Origin: Owenia fusiformis
Lineage: Eukaryota > Annelida > Polychaeta > Sabellida > Oweniidae
Reading direction: 5' to 3'
Assembly: GCA_903813345.2 (NCBI GenBank)
Contig: CAIIXF020000004.1
Location: 3,121,525-3,185,524 of the forward strand
Length of the DNA stretch: 64,000 nucleotides
The first letter of the stretch is position 1, and every line of letters starts with the position of its first letter. Made by a program: the position numbers and the translations under genes. The notes beneath the pieces were generated by a model that searched no databases, was not told the origin of the DNA, and saw only the letters and a program-made list of their open reading frames with translations. Positions 44,393-57,519 of this stretch are shown here, piece after piece.

Positions 44393-45464
44393 CCAGGTCG
44401 TTCAATAAGTTCCCGGAAAAGCGCTCTCATTTTATTAGTTTATAATATTTTTCATTGAAAGTTTCACAGTATGTGTGCAATTTATTTTCAAAGCATTGTA
44501 TTAAATTAATTTGAAAATGTGTGACTAGTTTTTAAGTTATCCAACATCATGTGACGTCACAAAGGGGTATGCGGGGCACTCTTTAGTATTACAGTTTGGA
44601 TCATTATTAAATCTAAACGTTTTAGTCACATTTTACGATATATTTAACACCCTTTGTATGCTTGTAAGATTATGTATTCCCATAGTCCTCCACTGTCATC
44701 TACATTAAATGCTCAAAATATGAACCATCGTGTTGAATACATAGCCTCTGTCTCTGAACCCATTGCTTGTATTGGTCATGGAACTCAGCTGGAAACTTCT
44801 CCTTTAGTGCATTCTTAACACCTGCTTTAAGATCATCAACTGAGCCAAAGCGAATCCCCCTCAGCATGCTCAGAGCTTCCTTCAACCTGTTGAAAACAGC
44901 AAAATCTAATACTGCCGTATTAGGAGAATAGGGTGCCTGGTCTTGCAGTTCCATTTGGAGATTGATGGAAATGGTGTCCTGCACCAAAGTTAGACCTATG
45001 GCTTGCAATTGGAGCAATGTCTTGATGGAATATCCTAGAGGACAGTAGCCATTTTGGTGTCTGACTAATGACTGATGTCATGCATTAGTTGTGTGATGTC
45101 ATGCAAAGATGTATGATGTCTTCAATCCAAGAATTTTTGCATCTTGTACAGCAGTTATATGATGTCACATAGTTAGCATGGCAACAGGACTGTTTATTCA
45201 GTTGAAATAAAACAAATACAAAAAATGTGAACATATGATGAATAAATTGAAAATTGTGAAATTTTAACGTCAAAATAGTGCCCCGCATACCCTTTTATGA
45301 CGTCACATTATCAAGGATAAGTTAATAAATATGAAATATTGTATAAAAATATTTCTATACATAAATTCTAAATAAATTTTACACATACTGTGAAAATTTC
45401 AGTAAAAAATACTACAAACTAACAAGATGAGAGCGTTTTTCCGGGAACTTATTGAACGACCTGG
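44393..45464. mobile_element. mariner/Tc1-type element, degenerate (copy B only)
   Basis: The ends are CCAGGTCGTTCAATAAGTTC and its reverse complement (about 38-bp inverted repeats through CGCTCTCAT), with TA on both sides (44391-44392, 45465-45466). It is 1,072 bp long and contains a transposase remnant on the minus strand. Copy A has the empty site (about 7500). Confidence 0.92.
44700..45017 (-). pseudogene. mariner-type transposase, C-terminal remnant
   Basis: About 105 residues. Recognisable family landmarks are PYSPNTAVLDFAVFNRLKEAL (degenerate form of PYSPDLAPxDF, which holds the third catalytic Asp) and the terminal W-x-x-R-x-R-L-C-I-x-x-x-G-x-YFEHL. The two upstream catalytic aspartates are missing, so it is inactive. 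Confidence 0.85.
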
Positions 45465-48400
45465 TATATTCATTTAAAAGTTCTCATAAATAACTTATCA
45501 CTGGTATCTTAAGTTGCTTAAGTAGAGTTTTTGGGTGAATATTAATTGAAGCAAAATAGTCCATTACATAGTTTTTACAGACATTTGTATTGTAATGAAA
45601 AGAAAATGGTCAGGTTTTTCAAGCAAGCATAAAGTATGTGATCCCAAAAGTTAAGTCGATACATTAGCTAATCTCTCACAATAGTTACAGCTTTGATTTA
45701 CAAAAAAATCATAAGGAAACTAAATTGTATATGTAAATGAATGTTTCCAGGTTGAGGACTCCACTACTAGGACGCCTTTGATATTTGTATTGTCTCCTGG
45801 TGTGGACCCCACTAGTATGTTGCTACAGCTTGCTGAACACAGTGGCATGGCAACAAGGTTCCATGCTCTTTCCCTGGGTCAAGGTCAGGCTCCCATAGCA
45901 ACGCGCATGATCCATGAAGGTGTCAAAGAGGTGAGACAGTTACATGTTTATTGATGTTGTTTAGTTTTGGAATACCTGACTTTTCTCTTAATACCATTAA
46001 AATGTTCTTACTCAATTCTTCAATTATATTATAAATGTAATGGATAATTATAACAAATTAAGTTGCTCCAAAGCTTGGGGTTGGTCATAAACCATGTAGT
46101 AACTGCACTTATGTTAACAAAAAAAGTTAAAGAGAAAAACATTGTTGAATTCAATTCTCCATATCGATACCATTCCTTAAGTTGCTCCAAAGCTTGGAGT
46201 TGGTCATAAATCATGTAGTACCTGCACTTATGTTTCATGTTGATTTTTTCTACCTTTAAGGGCAACTGGGTATTCTTGGCTAACTGCCACTTGTCTCTCA
46301 GCTGGATGCCACAGCTGGATAAACTTGTAGAGCAGTTACAAGTTGAACAACCACATCCAGAGTTCAGATTGTGGTTAAGCAGTTCTCCTCACCCTGAGTT
46401 CCCAATTTCCATACTCCAAGCTGGAATCAAAATGACAACGGAACCCCCCAAGGTATGTTGGTCGTTGGTTTGTGCCCTTGTAGTTTGTATTAGACTTTCT
46501 TAGAATCGTCAGAGAGGTAGTAAGGTACGCAATAAACGATATGAATTTTGAGAATTTTGATATCCTCAGGCATACTATTGAATGATTTAAAGAATACTAG
46601 GGAGTCAATTTCTTGGTGTGTTTCTTTGGTGTATTATTGTATGTGAATCAAACACTTATTAAATACACTTCTGTTATGGATTTAACTGCTAATTGGATAT
46701 CACGTTTCTTTGTACATACGTAAACATTTGATTTGTTTGAATATTGGAATTTGTTTCATTTTAAGATTGTACTTATTTATGATTCTCTTTATGATTTCAA
46801 AACATTCATTTCCATAGGTTCAGTAAAAAAAATTGTGAATACATTCATTTCTGTAAGATGATGATGGCCAATGACATTGTGCTTATGAAATTAAATTATT
46901 TCAGGGTCTGAAAGCAAACATGAAGCGTCTATACACATTGCTGACTGATCAACAATTCACAAGATGCAAGAAACAAGACAAGTACAAGAAATTGTTGTTT
47001 TGCTTGTGTTTCTTCCACAGTGTGTTATTAGAGAGAAGAAAGTTCTTAATGTTGGGTTGGAACATTATTATTATGTTATCCTTATTTGTCTTACTAGGTG
47101 TTTGCCAATATCTTTATATATTATTTTAATAAATCGATGTTTAAAAAAACCTTTCTCTTGTGTAGGTATCAGAGAACCTCCTCAGTATTTATCTTGACGA
47201 GTATGATGAAATCCCATGGGATGCTCTCAAATATCTCATTGCTGGTATCAACTATGGAGGCCATGTTACCGATGACAGTGACAGGCGTCTACTGTTGACA
47301 TACATCAATGATTTCTTCCAAGAGAATAGTGTTAGCACACCATTTCATAAGTAAGTCTACAAATGTTTCCTTTGATTTAATGGACAGCCCTTTCCAGACA
47401 AGCAAATTCACAACCTTTGATGTAAAATTCGGTTTTATCAACTCTGATGTCTTTGCTTGTGATTAAGGAATCTGAAGTATTTTGGTATTCTAGATCGTTA
47501 ATTTAATGATAGAAATTAAGCTGAATGTTTACATTTAAAAATAATTTCCATTAAATTCTCACATTGTCAAATAGAAAGTTATATCTAGAAAATTGAATTG
47601 ATCAAAACGATGTACTGTACATCAATTACACAATTTCAGAGTTATATCAACATAGTTGAAAATAGAACACCAAAAAAGCATGAACACAAATTCAAATGAA
47701 TAAGGAAATTAAGGAATATTAAGGTCTATAAAGAATATTTTACTTTTAGATTGTCAATTCTTCCAACATACTACGTTCCTAAAGATGGTCCTCTATCTGC
47801 TTATATCGAATACATCACCATGCTGCCAAACATTGATCACCCAGAGGCCTTTGGGCAACATCCAAATGCTGATATTACATCCCAGATCCAAGAGACCAGG
47901 ATGTTGTTTGAGACATTATTGTCTCTTCAACCCCAGGTTTCATCCTCAGGAGGGGAGAGCAGAGAAGATAAGGTATTGCAGACTTAGAAATGCTTATAAT
48001 TGATTATCCTAATTTTGAAAATAGTTCACAAAAATCGCTTATACATACCATTTTGAGTTTATATACATATCTTTTCACAAAATATGAAGACTCGTTTTTA
48101 ACCCATTTTTGATTCATTTTGATGTTTTCTTTCAGGTGTTAGAGTTGGCTAGTAACATTTACAAAACATTACCAGAAAATATTGACTATGAGAACACTGT
48201 TAAAATACTCTCAGTAGACCCATCTCCCTTAAATGTGGTCCTCTTACAAGAGATCCAACGTTATAATGCGCTCCTTAATGAGATCCGCAACCAGTTGACA
48301 GACTTAGAGCGTGGTATTCAAGGTTTGGTTGTGATGTCACAAGAATTGGAAGATATCTTCTCCTGTATATATGATGCCAGAGTTCCACCTGCCTGGGAAA

Positions 48401-49286
48401 AGGTAATTTTGAAATTACTGGTACATCATTTTAAAGGGTGCCAAAGAATCATTCAGAAATTAAAACAAAATAATTGATTTTTTTGTTTACTCAATATGTG
48501 ACTTTTCTTATATTTCAGGCTTACCCCTCTATGAAGCCCCTGGGTAACTGGACTCGTGATTTAGTGGACCGCGTAGCACAGTTTGAGAAATGGGCCACTA
48601 CAGCTCACCCTCCTAGCATATTCTGGATGTCTGCATTCACCTTCCCTACAGGGTTCCTAACTGCTGTTTTGCAGACTTCTGCCAGGCAGAATAATGTAAG
48701 ACCAATCACAACAAACGCAATGTGCCATATTGTTTTATTTGCAAATTCATAATTATTCAATTTACTTTTACTCAAGAGATCACCATGGCTAGATCAGAAA
48801 TTTTGTTATATATTTTTGATTTAACACTTCTCCTTTAGGTATTAATAACCATACATGCCATCTTTTATTTGTAAATTCATACTCACATTTACTGTTACTC
48901 CTGAGATAATCATGGCTCGATCAGAAATTTCATATAACAGAACATAATGTGCCATATTATTTTACTTGTGAATTCATAATTATTAAATTTACTTTTTTAA
49001 ATAATGGTTTTAAATTTCTTTATTTTTTGATTTAACATAATTTAAATACCTATAGACGCATTTTCTTTGTACTGAATACTAAAAATCATAAAGTGAATTA
49101 TATTACATGTATGCATTTTTCAGGTGTCTGTTGATCTACTTTCATGGGAGTTCACTGTCCTTACTGTATATGATAACAACATAATGAGTGCTCCCAAGGT
49201 ACAGTAACATATAGTAGTTTTCTGTATATTTTGTTGAAATCAATCTCATAAGACTATGGATGGTATAAAACCCGGATTTCCAAGTA

Positions 49287-49603
49287 CAGGGTGACCCAAA
49301 AAAATGCAACCCTCCATTTCTCGAATATTTTTCTTAAATGGAGGTTAATTGCTCTGAAATTTGGCACACAAGGACTTCATTCTATGTGGGATCCTTTGGC
49401 AAAGTTTTAATAATCATAGTCTTATATTGGAGCATATTTTGGAACGACCATAACTCTATCAATATAAGACAATGATTATTGAAACTTTGCCAGAGGATCC
49501 CACATTGAATGAAGTCCTTGTGTGCCAAATTTCAGAGCAATTAACCTCCATTTAAGAAAAATATTCGAGAAATGGAGGGTTGCATTTTTTTTGGGTCACC
49601 CTG
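49287..49603. mobile_element. 317-bp palindromic mariner-type MITE (copy B only)
   Basis: It starts CAGGGTGACCCAAAAAAATG and ends in the reverse complement, with TA on both sides. The arms are about 145 bp (TTAAATGGAGGTTAATTGCT, CACAAGGACTTCATTC) around a short centre. The same family appears at 63104. It is absent from copy A (12079-12243). Confidence 0.92.
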
Positions 49604-49649
49604 TATAAATCTCTAAACATTGTAAAATATAGCATTATTTTTTCTACAA

Positions 49650-50230
49650 TCCATTGAAATAAAGTGTTTCGCTAATGTGTAGTATGATTTATTAAATTAT
49701 GAAGTAAAGTGTTATTTATTCTGCAATCCACTGAAATAGAGTGTTTTCTATGATTCACTGATGTATAGTATGATATATTAAATTATGAAGTATATTATGA
49801 AGTGTTATTTATTCTACAATCCGCTGAAATATACTATACTATGAAGTATACTATATACTAGGCGAAGTGACTAAATAATTTTAATCACAAATAATCAGTG
49901 AATAAATGATTATTATTTGTGTCTAGCCTAAAAAAGTTATAATTTGGTCAGGATCAGACTATTTCTGGTTATTAATGATTATTCTAAAAAATTAATCACT
50001 GATTATTATGTGTTAATTCCAACCTTTTTGTCCAGTGCTAGTAGTGTTTTCTATGATTCGCTGATGTCTAGTGTGATATATTAAATTATGAAGTATAGTT
50101 TTATTTATTAATAATACTCTGAAGTATAGTTTCACATATGAAATTATATTTTGAAGTATATATATGATATTACTTTACTATTACTATTACTATACTCTGA
50201 AGTATAGTCTCACATATACAATAAAATTAC
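49650..50230. repeat. Degenerate tandem repeats in a copy B intron
   Basis: Imperfect units of about 80-110 bp with TATTAAATTATGAAGTA and GTTATTTATTCTACAATCC. The copy A intron is only 165 bp, so this intron grew in B. Confidence 0.65.
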
Positions 50231-50299
50231 ATTATAAAGTACAGTATTTATATATTTATTAAGACTCACCAAATTATATTAATGTGCTTTAATTAGAGG

Positions 50300-50668
50300 T
50301 TATGTCACTATCGTGGCATATATGCCCGAGGTCTCAGTGATATATGGCCCGACCTTGGGAGGGACATTGATCTCTGAGAACCGAGGGCATATGTGCCACG
50401 ATAGTGACATAAACGATTTATAACATACCTATGATGATGTAGACTGGTCAGAGAATACCGCTTTCTTATAGAATTGACAAACAAATGGTTTGAAAATGAT
50501 TGAAATGAGTTTAGAAAAATTGCTCGCGCAGTTTTATCTTCGATTGATTGGTTATGACGTCAGCGCCTTGACCAATCAGAAAGTTAGCGGGCGCGGGCTA
50601 TTCAAAACTTATATTGGCCCGCTGTCTTGTGTACACTTTGCACTATACATCATCATAGGTATGTTATA
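50300..50668. mobile_element. Hairpin-tipped inverted-repeat element (copy B only)
   Basis: Hairpin 50300-50413 (arms TTATGTCACTATCGTGGCAT and inverse), then a body bounded by ATAACATACCTATGATGATG and its reverse complement. The body has TGACGTCAGCG and TTGACCAATCAG, shared with the 28770-29480 element. Confidence 0.75.
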
Positions 50669-51447
50669 AATAACAATATAACTCACATTTCGAGCTATCA
50701 TATTATATATTCAAATTTACTTTTAGGATGGAGTATACATTAAGGGCCTGTACCTACAAGGTGCTGGTTGGGATAAGAAGAATGCATGTCTAGTTGAGGC
50801 AGAACCCATGCAACTTGTTTGTCCCATTCCATCAATCCATTTCAAACCAGTTGAAAACAAGAAGAAAAGTGGAAAGGGTGAGTTACTGTTATAAATTATT
50901 TGTTATTCGCTATGTGTATGTGATTTCTACTGAAATGCAACACAAAAGCTATGTTTTTGTTGATTTGTGTTTAAATGTCAACTTTTGTTTTTATTTTTAA
51001 AATAATTGTTTGTAGTTGTTTTGCTAACATCACATTTTCAGTTAAAGCACATTTTCAATTTTTAAATGAGTACAACTCAGCAATGATATGTTGAGTTTTA
51101 TTCAATTGTTTTTACCATCACTATATTGTTTTGAACACCTATTTTTGTCTGTGTTTCCTTAAAGGATTGTTTTGATATATTTTGCACATTAATTTTGCTT
51201 TTGTCAATTTGTTTAATTATTTATTTACACAATTTAATGTTTATTGTTTCACGTTACTAACAGCAACCTTGTTTTGTAAATCTCTCTCAGCAGTGACTGT
51301 TTGAAGACATTACTGCGAAACTGTATAATGCACAACCCCTAAAGATTCGTAAATTCTGGCATTGCGTCAATCAACTAACTTTGGCCATGTATCTCAGAGG
51401 CTATGCATTATACAGAGTTGTTTGTTTATATGTTTGATGTCTTACAG

Positions 51448-51602
51448 CCATTTACCACTGTCCGGTATATTATATGCCATTGCGAGCAGGGACTATGAAT
51501 CGTCCTGGTTACCAACTAAGTGTTGAATTAAAAAGTGGGGAAAAGCCACCTGAACATTGGATTCGTCGTGCTACTGCACTTTTGCTAAGCTTGGATGTTT
51601 GA
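51448..51602 (+). pseudogene. DNAH2: Dynein B proximal alternative last exon
   Basis: Open, with acceptor and phase as in copy A; one synonymous difference from 12962-13116. It is placed under pseudogene because the upstream copy B gene is broken. Confidence 0.75.
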
Positions 51603-51849
51603 TCCCACATAATTGTGTAATTAACATACTTTTTATTTTGATTTGCTTGTGTGTAGTACTAAGTTAGGTGTAGTTGGTAGTGTATATAGTAGCTAATCTT
51701 CTTGGATTTGATCTAGAACATGATTTGCAAATCTTAGATTGTTAAGACCACTTGCTTATTCCCAATATACCATTGAACATTTGCATGTGTGTATAAATAT
51801 ATGTATATACACCTACCCCCATTTTTAGCCAATTATCCATATTGATGGT

Positions 51850-52465
51850 GAAGGGACTTATATTGAAAGAACTGTGATACCCTAGAACTATCTAGGCAGT
51901 CACCAGACTATTAACATGTGTATACTATACACATATAACCAGCTCCCAGACGTATTTATGTTTCTTATACCCAGCCCAAAACTATGTAAATGTCAAAAAA
52001 CTGCTATAGATAGCCTCTAGAACTAGTTGGGCAGTCCCAGAGTGTTTAGCTATTAACATGTGTATACACAAATAACCAGCTCCCAGAATTATTTATGTTT
52101 CCTCGTCCCTACCAAAACTATGTAAATGTCAAAAGACCACTATAGATAGCCTCTAGAACTAGTTGGGCAGCCCTCAGACTGTTTAGCTATTAACATGTGT
52201 ATACACGTCATATACCCAGCTCCTAGACTTATATATGTTTTCTGTAACCTGCTCCCAGACTTACTTGTGTTTCCAAGTCCCTACCAAAACTATGTAACTG
52301 TCAAAGGACTGCTATAGATAGCCTCTAGAACTAGCTAGGCAGCCCCCAGACTGTTTAGCTATTAACATGTGTATACACATATAACCAGCTCTGCTAAAAC
52401 TATGTAAATGTCAAAGGACTGCTATAAATAGCCTCTAGAACTAGCTCGGCAGCCCCATACTGTTT
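51850..52465 (+). repeat. Minisatellite between alternative last exons, copy B
   Basis: About five units of the family seen at 13340-13915 (GCCTCTAGAACTAGTTGGGC, TTAGCTATTAACATGTGTAT), with different unit number and order. Confidence 0.85.
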
Positions 52466-52708
52466 AACTATGTAAACTGTCATTATACTTTCACAGCACA
52501 CCCAGATATTTGTTGATTTATGAACCTTTTTAGAAAATCAATTGTCAGAAATTATAGCTTAATTCTAGTATCATCTTCTGTTTTTGCAAATATAGAATTT
52601 ATTATTTTCTACCAATATATTTCCCTCTGATTTTTCATTCAATTTATCACTGTTGTCCATAGAACTTCCACCCTAGGGCTCACTTTAACCATTCATTGTA
52701 TTTTCCAG

Positions 52709-52863
52709 GCATGTACCAGTGCCCGGTCTACTACTATCCTAACAGGGCAGGTGGGAATGGACGTGCATCATTCGTCGTATCTGTTGATTTGAAGTCAGGG
52801 GAGAAAACTGCTGATCATTGGGCCAAGAGGGGAACTGCATTACTAATGAGTCTTGATAATTAG
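52709..52863 (+). pseudogene. DNAH2: Dynein B distal alternative last exon
   Basis: Open exon ending RGTALLMSLDN, with four synonymous differences from copy A and no replacements. Its polyadenylation signal is kept at 53263-53268. Confidence 0.75.
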
Positions 52864-54212
52864 ACTTCTAGAGGAGAGCATCAGTGATATTGGACTATTT
52901 TAAGGAACTGCATTACTTAAGAGTTGATGATTGGACTTTTTTGAGGAGAGCATTAGTGATTCGGTTAAGATGAGAAACACTAAATCTAACATGATATGTT
53001 GACATGTTGACAGAAATATACCAGTGGGCATTATATGTTCTGTTGATGACAGAAAGATGATGAAAGTGGGCTGTCTATTTTATTTATACTGTCTCTACTG
53101 CCATATCTATGTCGATCTAGCCTTTTTATATATACATAATATTATACTTTTTTTCAATCTTTGTATAAGCTGCCAACTATCTGTGTATAATAGAGGAATG
53201 TTTTTAATCCTTTGTCTGTGGCCAAATTGGTCAGATTTAAATAAATATGAAATTATTTTTGTAATAAAGATCGGGAGAGTATATGATAAGAGTGTTTAAT
53301 GGGTAAATACTCATATAAAAGTAATAAATGATTCGTAATATGAATTCCGTCCAATAATTACTCAGACTACATTTCCATCCAATCGGTTTAAGGTGGATAA
53401 GTGGGACAACATTTGTACATGTTTTGAGCAACAATTTACAAGTTGCTAAGTAAGAATGTTTATGCTATCCAGGTCACCTTAAAAAGCTAGCATTGTGATA
53501 TTTTCTATATTGAATTTTCTGTTATATGATGTACATGGATCCTGAATTTAAAAATGCATATTGAAATCAAAACCTATTTTATTTTGGAATTTACTATGAA
53601 ATCCGTCCACGATTGTTATTGACTACTAGTTGATTTTTTATCAAATAAAGAAATATTGTAACATATTAAATGATTTGTGTTAATTTCCACATGATACTCT
53701 GTATTTAAGATAAGCTGTGAGTGTGTCATAAGGTAGATAGTCCATTAAATAAATAATGCATCCAATCATATAGAGTTAATCATCTATTTATATCTGTAAG
53801 CAGTACATTTGACAACATATAAGCTGGTACAATGGTGTTTCAGTTATTTATAAATGAAATAAAGAAACGATCAGTTGGCATGTATCCTTACATTAGAAAG
53901 AAAAGCTACAATTAACAGTACAGTGTACATGCTTTATATCAACCAGATATCATTACAATAAGTACAGTAGATCCTGTATATAGTGAACAGCTATGGAATC
54001 ACTAAAAATGTAGGTAGGTGTTCATTAGAGAGGGGATTGATACACAAGTCAATGTAAAATGTGTCTTGAAGTGGTGTTCACAACACACACGTGTTCACTA
54101 GAAAGGTGTTTTCTCATACAGGTTCTATTGTATTCATCATTACAAAACTATGGAGCATTTGCTTCAAAAATACGATATCATTTATCTACAAAATAATTGA
54201 AAGCTTTACATA

Positions 54213-54783
54213 CAGGGTGACACAAAAAGTGCCAAGTACATAATTAGTTGCATGTATGATATCTGAATAGTTCTTTAGCACATTAAAACTATGCTCCATG
54301 GAGTAAATCTACAGGAAGTTACAGATGACTAGCTCAACTAGGTGTACGTTTAAGAGCATTGCAAGATTTGCTCTAAATGCCGATTCCTTTACAGCCACAC
54401 CTTTTACACAAAAATGCGACCTAACTTTTGTCACATAACTTTGAAAATACTAATAATTTTGCTTGCACTAAAGGGAAAGTCCAATTAATTAAACACAAAT
54501 GATATAGTTTTCATCGATAAAATCATTTTAATTTTTTTACAAAATTATGTCACAATAGGAGGTTGGCATTTTTTGTGAAGAATTCAGGTGTGCCTGCCCA
54601 GGACGAATAGATGACATACTAAGCCCTCAAAGCGCTCATATAGGTGCATCTAGATGAGTTTGTTATCTGAAATATCTCGTTGTTCCATGGTTGCTAGTTG
54701 AATGTGTTAAAGATCAAGTCAGAAATTATGCATACAACAATTTAATGCAACATTATGTAGGTGGGTGGCATTTTTTCACGCAC
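54213..54783. mobile_element. CAGGGTGACAC-ended element (copy B)
   Basis: Orthologous insertion to 15927-16633, here with the TA flank preserved (54211-54212). It is clearly more diverged from A (roughly 75-80% by eye) than the dynein exons are. Confidence 0.8.
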
Positions 54784-56339
54784 AATGATTTTATATCATA
54801 TTAAACCACACTTAAGTAGCAACACAATGGAATGAACTGTGTCTTACCCAGCTATAACAAAGAGGACTGCATTTTTTCTATTGTTTTTTTAAGAATGTAC
54901 ACTTGGAATTAGCTATCCAAAACCAGTGTGGCACAAAAGACAAACTTAAAACCATACATGGCCTGTTAAATGCAGTGTACTGAAGCTTCGCCACTTCTTT
55001 ATTTTTTCTAATCCCAAAGACTCATTGTTTATCCATTACATAAATGGATTGCTTCTTTGTAATACATTTTATGTTTTAGAATATACATGTATATATCAAA
55101 GAAAATACAAATACAATTTACACATCTGCGGCAATCAATTCTTATATATGATTATTAGATTTACGTAGTGAGCACCATCACTCTCTTTGCTATAATATAC
55201 AGGATAGATAGGGCTGACTGTGTATCGCGCTTGTGATCGGAAAACGGGACAGAGGAGGGAGATGCGGCAATTTCTGCTAGAAAATTCAACAAATCTGGAA
55301 GATTTAAATTTTTGAATTACAGAATGCATAGGCGCACGGTATAGTAAAATATGTTATGTCTTCCACGATATTTTTGAACCGAAACACGTCCCGTCTCGTC
55401 CACCTCTGTTATTACAGGTCGTGCAGACCATTGCTGCTTCATTTATAGCAAAAACATTGACTTGAGTACATTGGTGCCGTTGCGCCTTTTTTTATATATC
55501 TCATATCTTAGAAGCGTATCGGTTAAAAAACATATGCTCATTTTCTGAATACATGGGAATCACGATTGGAATATGAAGAAACATAATTCTACAAAGTCAT
55601 ACTCCTTCATTTGACTACTTTGATATTTTTGTGACTTACAATAGCTGGCGTATGATAAGATATAAATACAAACGTATACGTTTTATCCAAAAGAAAACAA
55701 TCTCCTTGTTGAATATGAAAAAAACCATTTAAAATTCATGCTCTATATCTGATTATTTGTTTTTGATGTGAATTGATTATTAACAGTTAGTTCTCCTTTG
55801 ATAAGAACAAAACGTATACGTAGTATTGAATAACTTCAGAAAAACCGTCAACAATTTGGACAAAAAATTCCAAAACAAAACAAAGTCTCCCTGGCGACGA
55901 CTAGCTTCAATAACGATGCTGAATCTGACAAACCATGGGCTTTCAAGATAAGCCTTATGTCCTTTATCTCATTATGCCCTATACTTCGTGCAACACAACA
56001 TTTGAGACCAAGGTTTCAGACATGGACCGTATTTCATGATCTTAAACCATGAAATTAAATATGACAATCAATATGTACTAGTTCAAACTTCAAATGTAAA
56101 AATCGCTAAAGAAGATGTTATGGGTGTATCACAATGAATCAATGTATGATCTCCATGTACTGTATATTATAACATATCTAATCGTGATCAAATTAGAACA
56201 AATTGCAATTAAGTATTTATTAATCCTCGCGTTTCGAGTACAGTTTGAATGAAAACGAGGTTCCAAAATCGTTTTAGCATTTTAGCATATTGGTCATCAT
56301 AAATATACATTTTTATTTTGCTTATCGTTCGGACTATTT

Positions 56340-56799
56340 ACACCCCAGTCACATTTTCGATTAAATCGATGCATTTCTGCAGAGAGCGAAGAAAAACTAC
56401 GCTCGCCTTGCGGCCTCCGTACGGCGTATCCAGTCTTTTACAGGCCGCAGGGTCGCCGTAGAAATCATAACTCGGAGTTATAATATTTGTTCATTTCTGA
56501 GGTCCCCGTAGAAATCAACTGGCTCAACAAGAATAAATCATTATTTGTCAATGTTTCACGATCACTTTTCATTTGATATTACATCCTAGTAACTACTGTG
56601 AATAACATTTATAAATTATCCCGATGTAAATAAAATGAAAAAAGTATTATTTATCAACAGAAATTCACCGTGCGGCCGCCGTGGGAAATGTGACTGCAAA
56701 AGTATGAGAGCGCAGAAATTCCACGGCGAGCGTAGAAATGTTAATGGCCGCAGGAATGATAGACCGCAAGGTCGCTGTAGGAAATGTGACTGGGGTGTT
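56340..56799. mobile_element. GC-rich inverted-repeat element (family member 2)
   Basis: The ends are ACACCCCAGTCACATTT and AAATGTGACTGGGGTGT; the interior shares CTACGCTCGCCTTGCGGCCT and CTCGGAGTTATAATATTTGT with 18450-18900. The insertion site differs. Confidence 0.85.
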
Positions 56800-57186
56800 A
56801 GACGATAAAACAAAAACATTCTGCATAATCTTATGTACGTAGGAATAAATGGGTCTTATTCCGTGGAAGGATGAAATAAAGACGTGAGCTGGAATCCATG
56901 ATATTTACAAAGTCACGATGAAAACATAATATTAAACCGGTATTCTCGTAGCTTTCAATGCGTTTGTTTGATTCCTCATAAAAATGTTGTTCAGATTATA
57001 GTCAAACTTCGCATTGAAGATATCTTTTAGATTGGAAATACAATTTTCATAAGAGGAATGACCAGGTGAATACGATTTTCGCGATGGATACTCGGAGGAA
57101 AATATGATATCTTGATCAGTCTTAACAAATTCCAAAATATTCCAGGTGTCATAAGTATCATTGGATAAACATTTCATACTATTTAT

Positions 57187-57262
57187 GAAAGAATAAACAC
57201 AAAAAGCACACGCGTCTCGAACTCGCAACCTCGTGGTTACGGTACCAATACGCCTATCCCGG
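57187..57262 (-). repeat. tRNA-like sequence, degenerate
   Basis: On the minus strand, GGCGTATTGGTACCGTAACC resembles a D/anticodon region and GGTTGCGAGTTCGAGAC a box B/T arm, but a full cloverleaf cannot be drawn. Probably a SINE head; it has no counterpart in copy A. Confidence 0.35.
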
Positions 57263-57497
57263 GACGCCTATATTCATATTCAGTTTCGTTTTGTTTTTAT
57301 GTAAGGGATATATTTCATTCTCATGGTAATTGTTTCATGTTTTTCTTATTCTCTACCAATGATGTGTTCGGATTGTATTATTCCTATTTTCACTGCGTAT
57401 TCGTTTGTTTATTACGTCTCTGTCAAAATTCACTTTCACAAATCTAAGAACAACATATGCTAAATACATTATACGTATGTTTTTACATCAAGGAATC

Positions 57498-57503
57498 TTT
57501 ATT
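57498..57503 (-). terminator. Polyadenylation signal of NTase-TPR gene B
   Basis: AATAAA ~17 bp after the stop on the minus strand, same spacing as in gene A. Confidence 0.5.
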
Positions 57504-57519
57504 TCCTTGTAATGGTATT

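Larger units (their letters stand above)
40302..52863 (+). pseudogene. DNAH2: Dynein heavy chain copy B, truncated and disrupted
   Basis: Homologous exons: 40302-40355 plus 41659-41749 (split by an insertion), 42652-42851, 43202-43328, 43495-43681, 43964-44115, 45751-45930, 46261-46452, 46905-about 47066, 47166-47350, 47750-47972, 48136-48402, 48519-48695, 49124-49198, 50727-50877, then 51448-51602 or 52709-52863. Three lesions point to a dead copy: the block starts mid-gene with no upstream exons, a 1.3-kb transposon interrupts the first exon, and a deletion removes the end of the 46905 exon (AYEFNDSDFE) and its donor so reading stops at 47126. Yet all exons from 47166 on are intact with few amino-acid changes, so expression of a short C-terminal product cannot be excluded. 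Confidence 0.85.
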
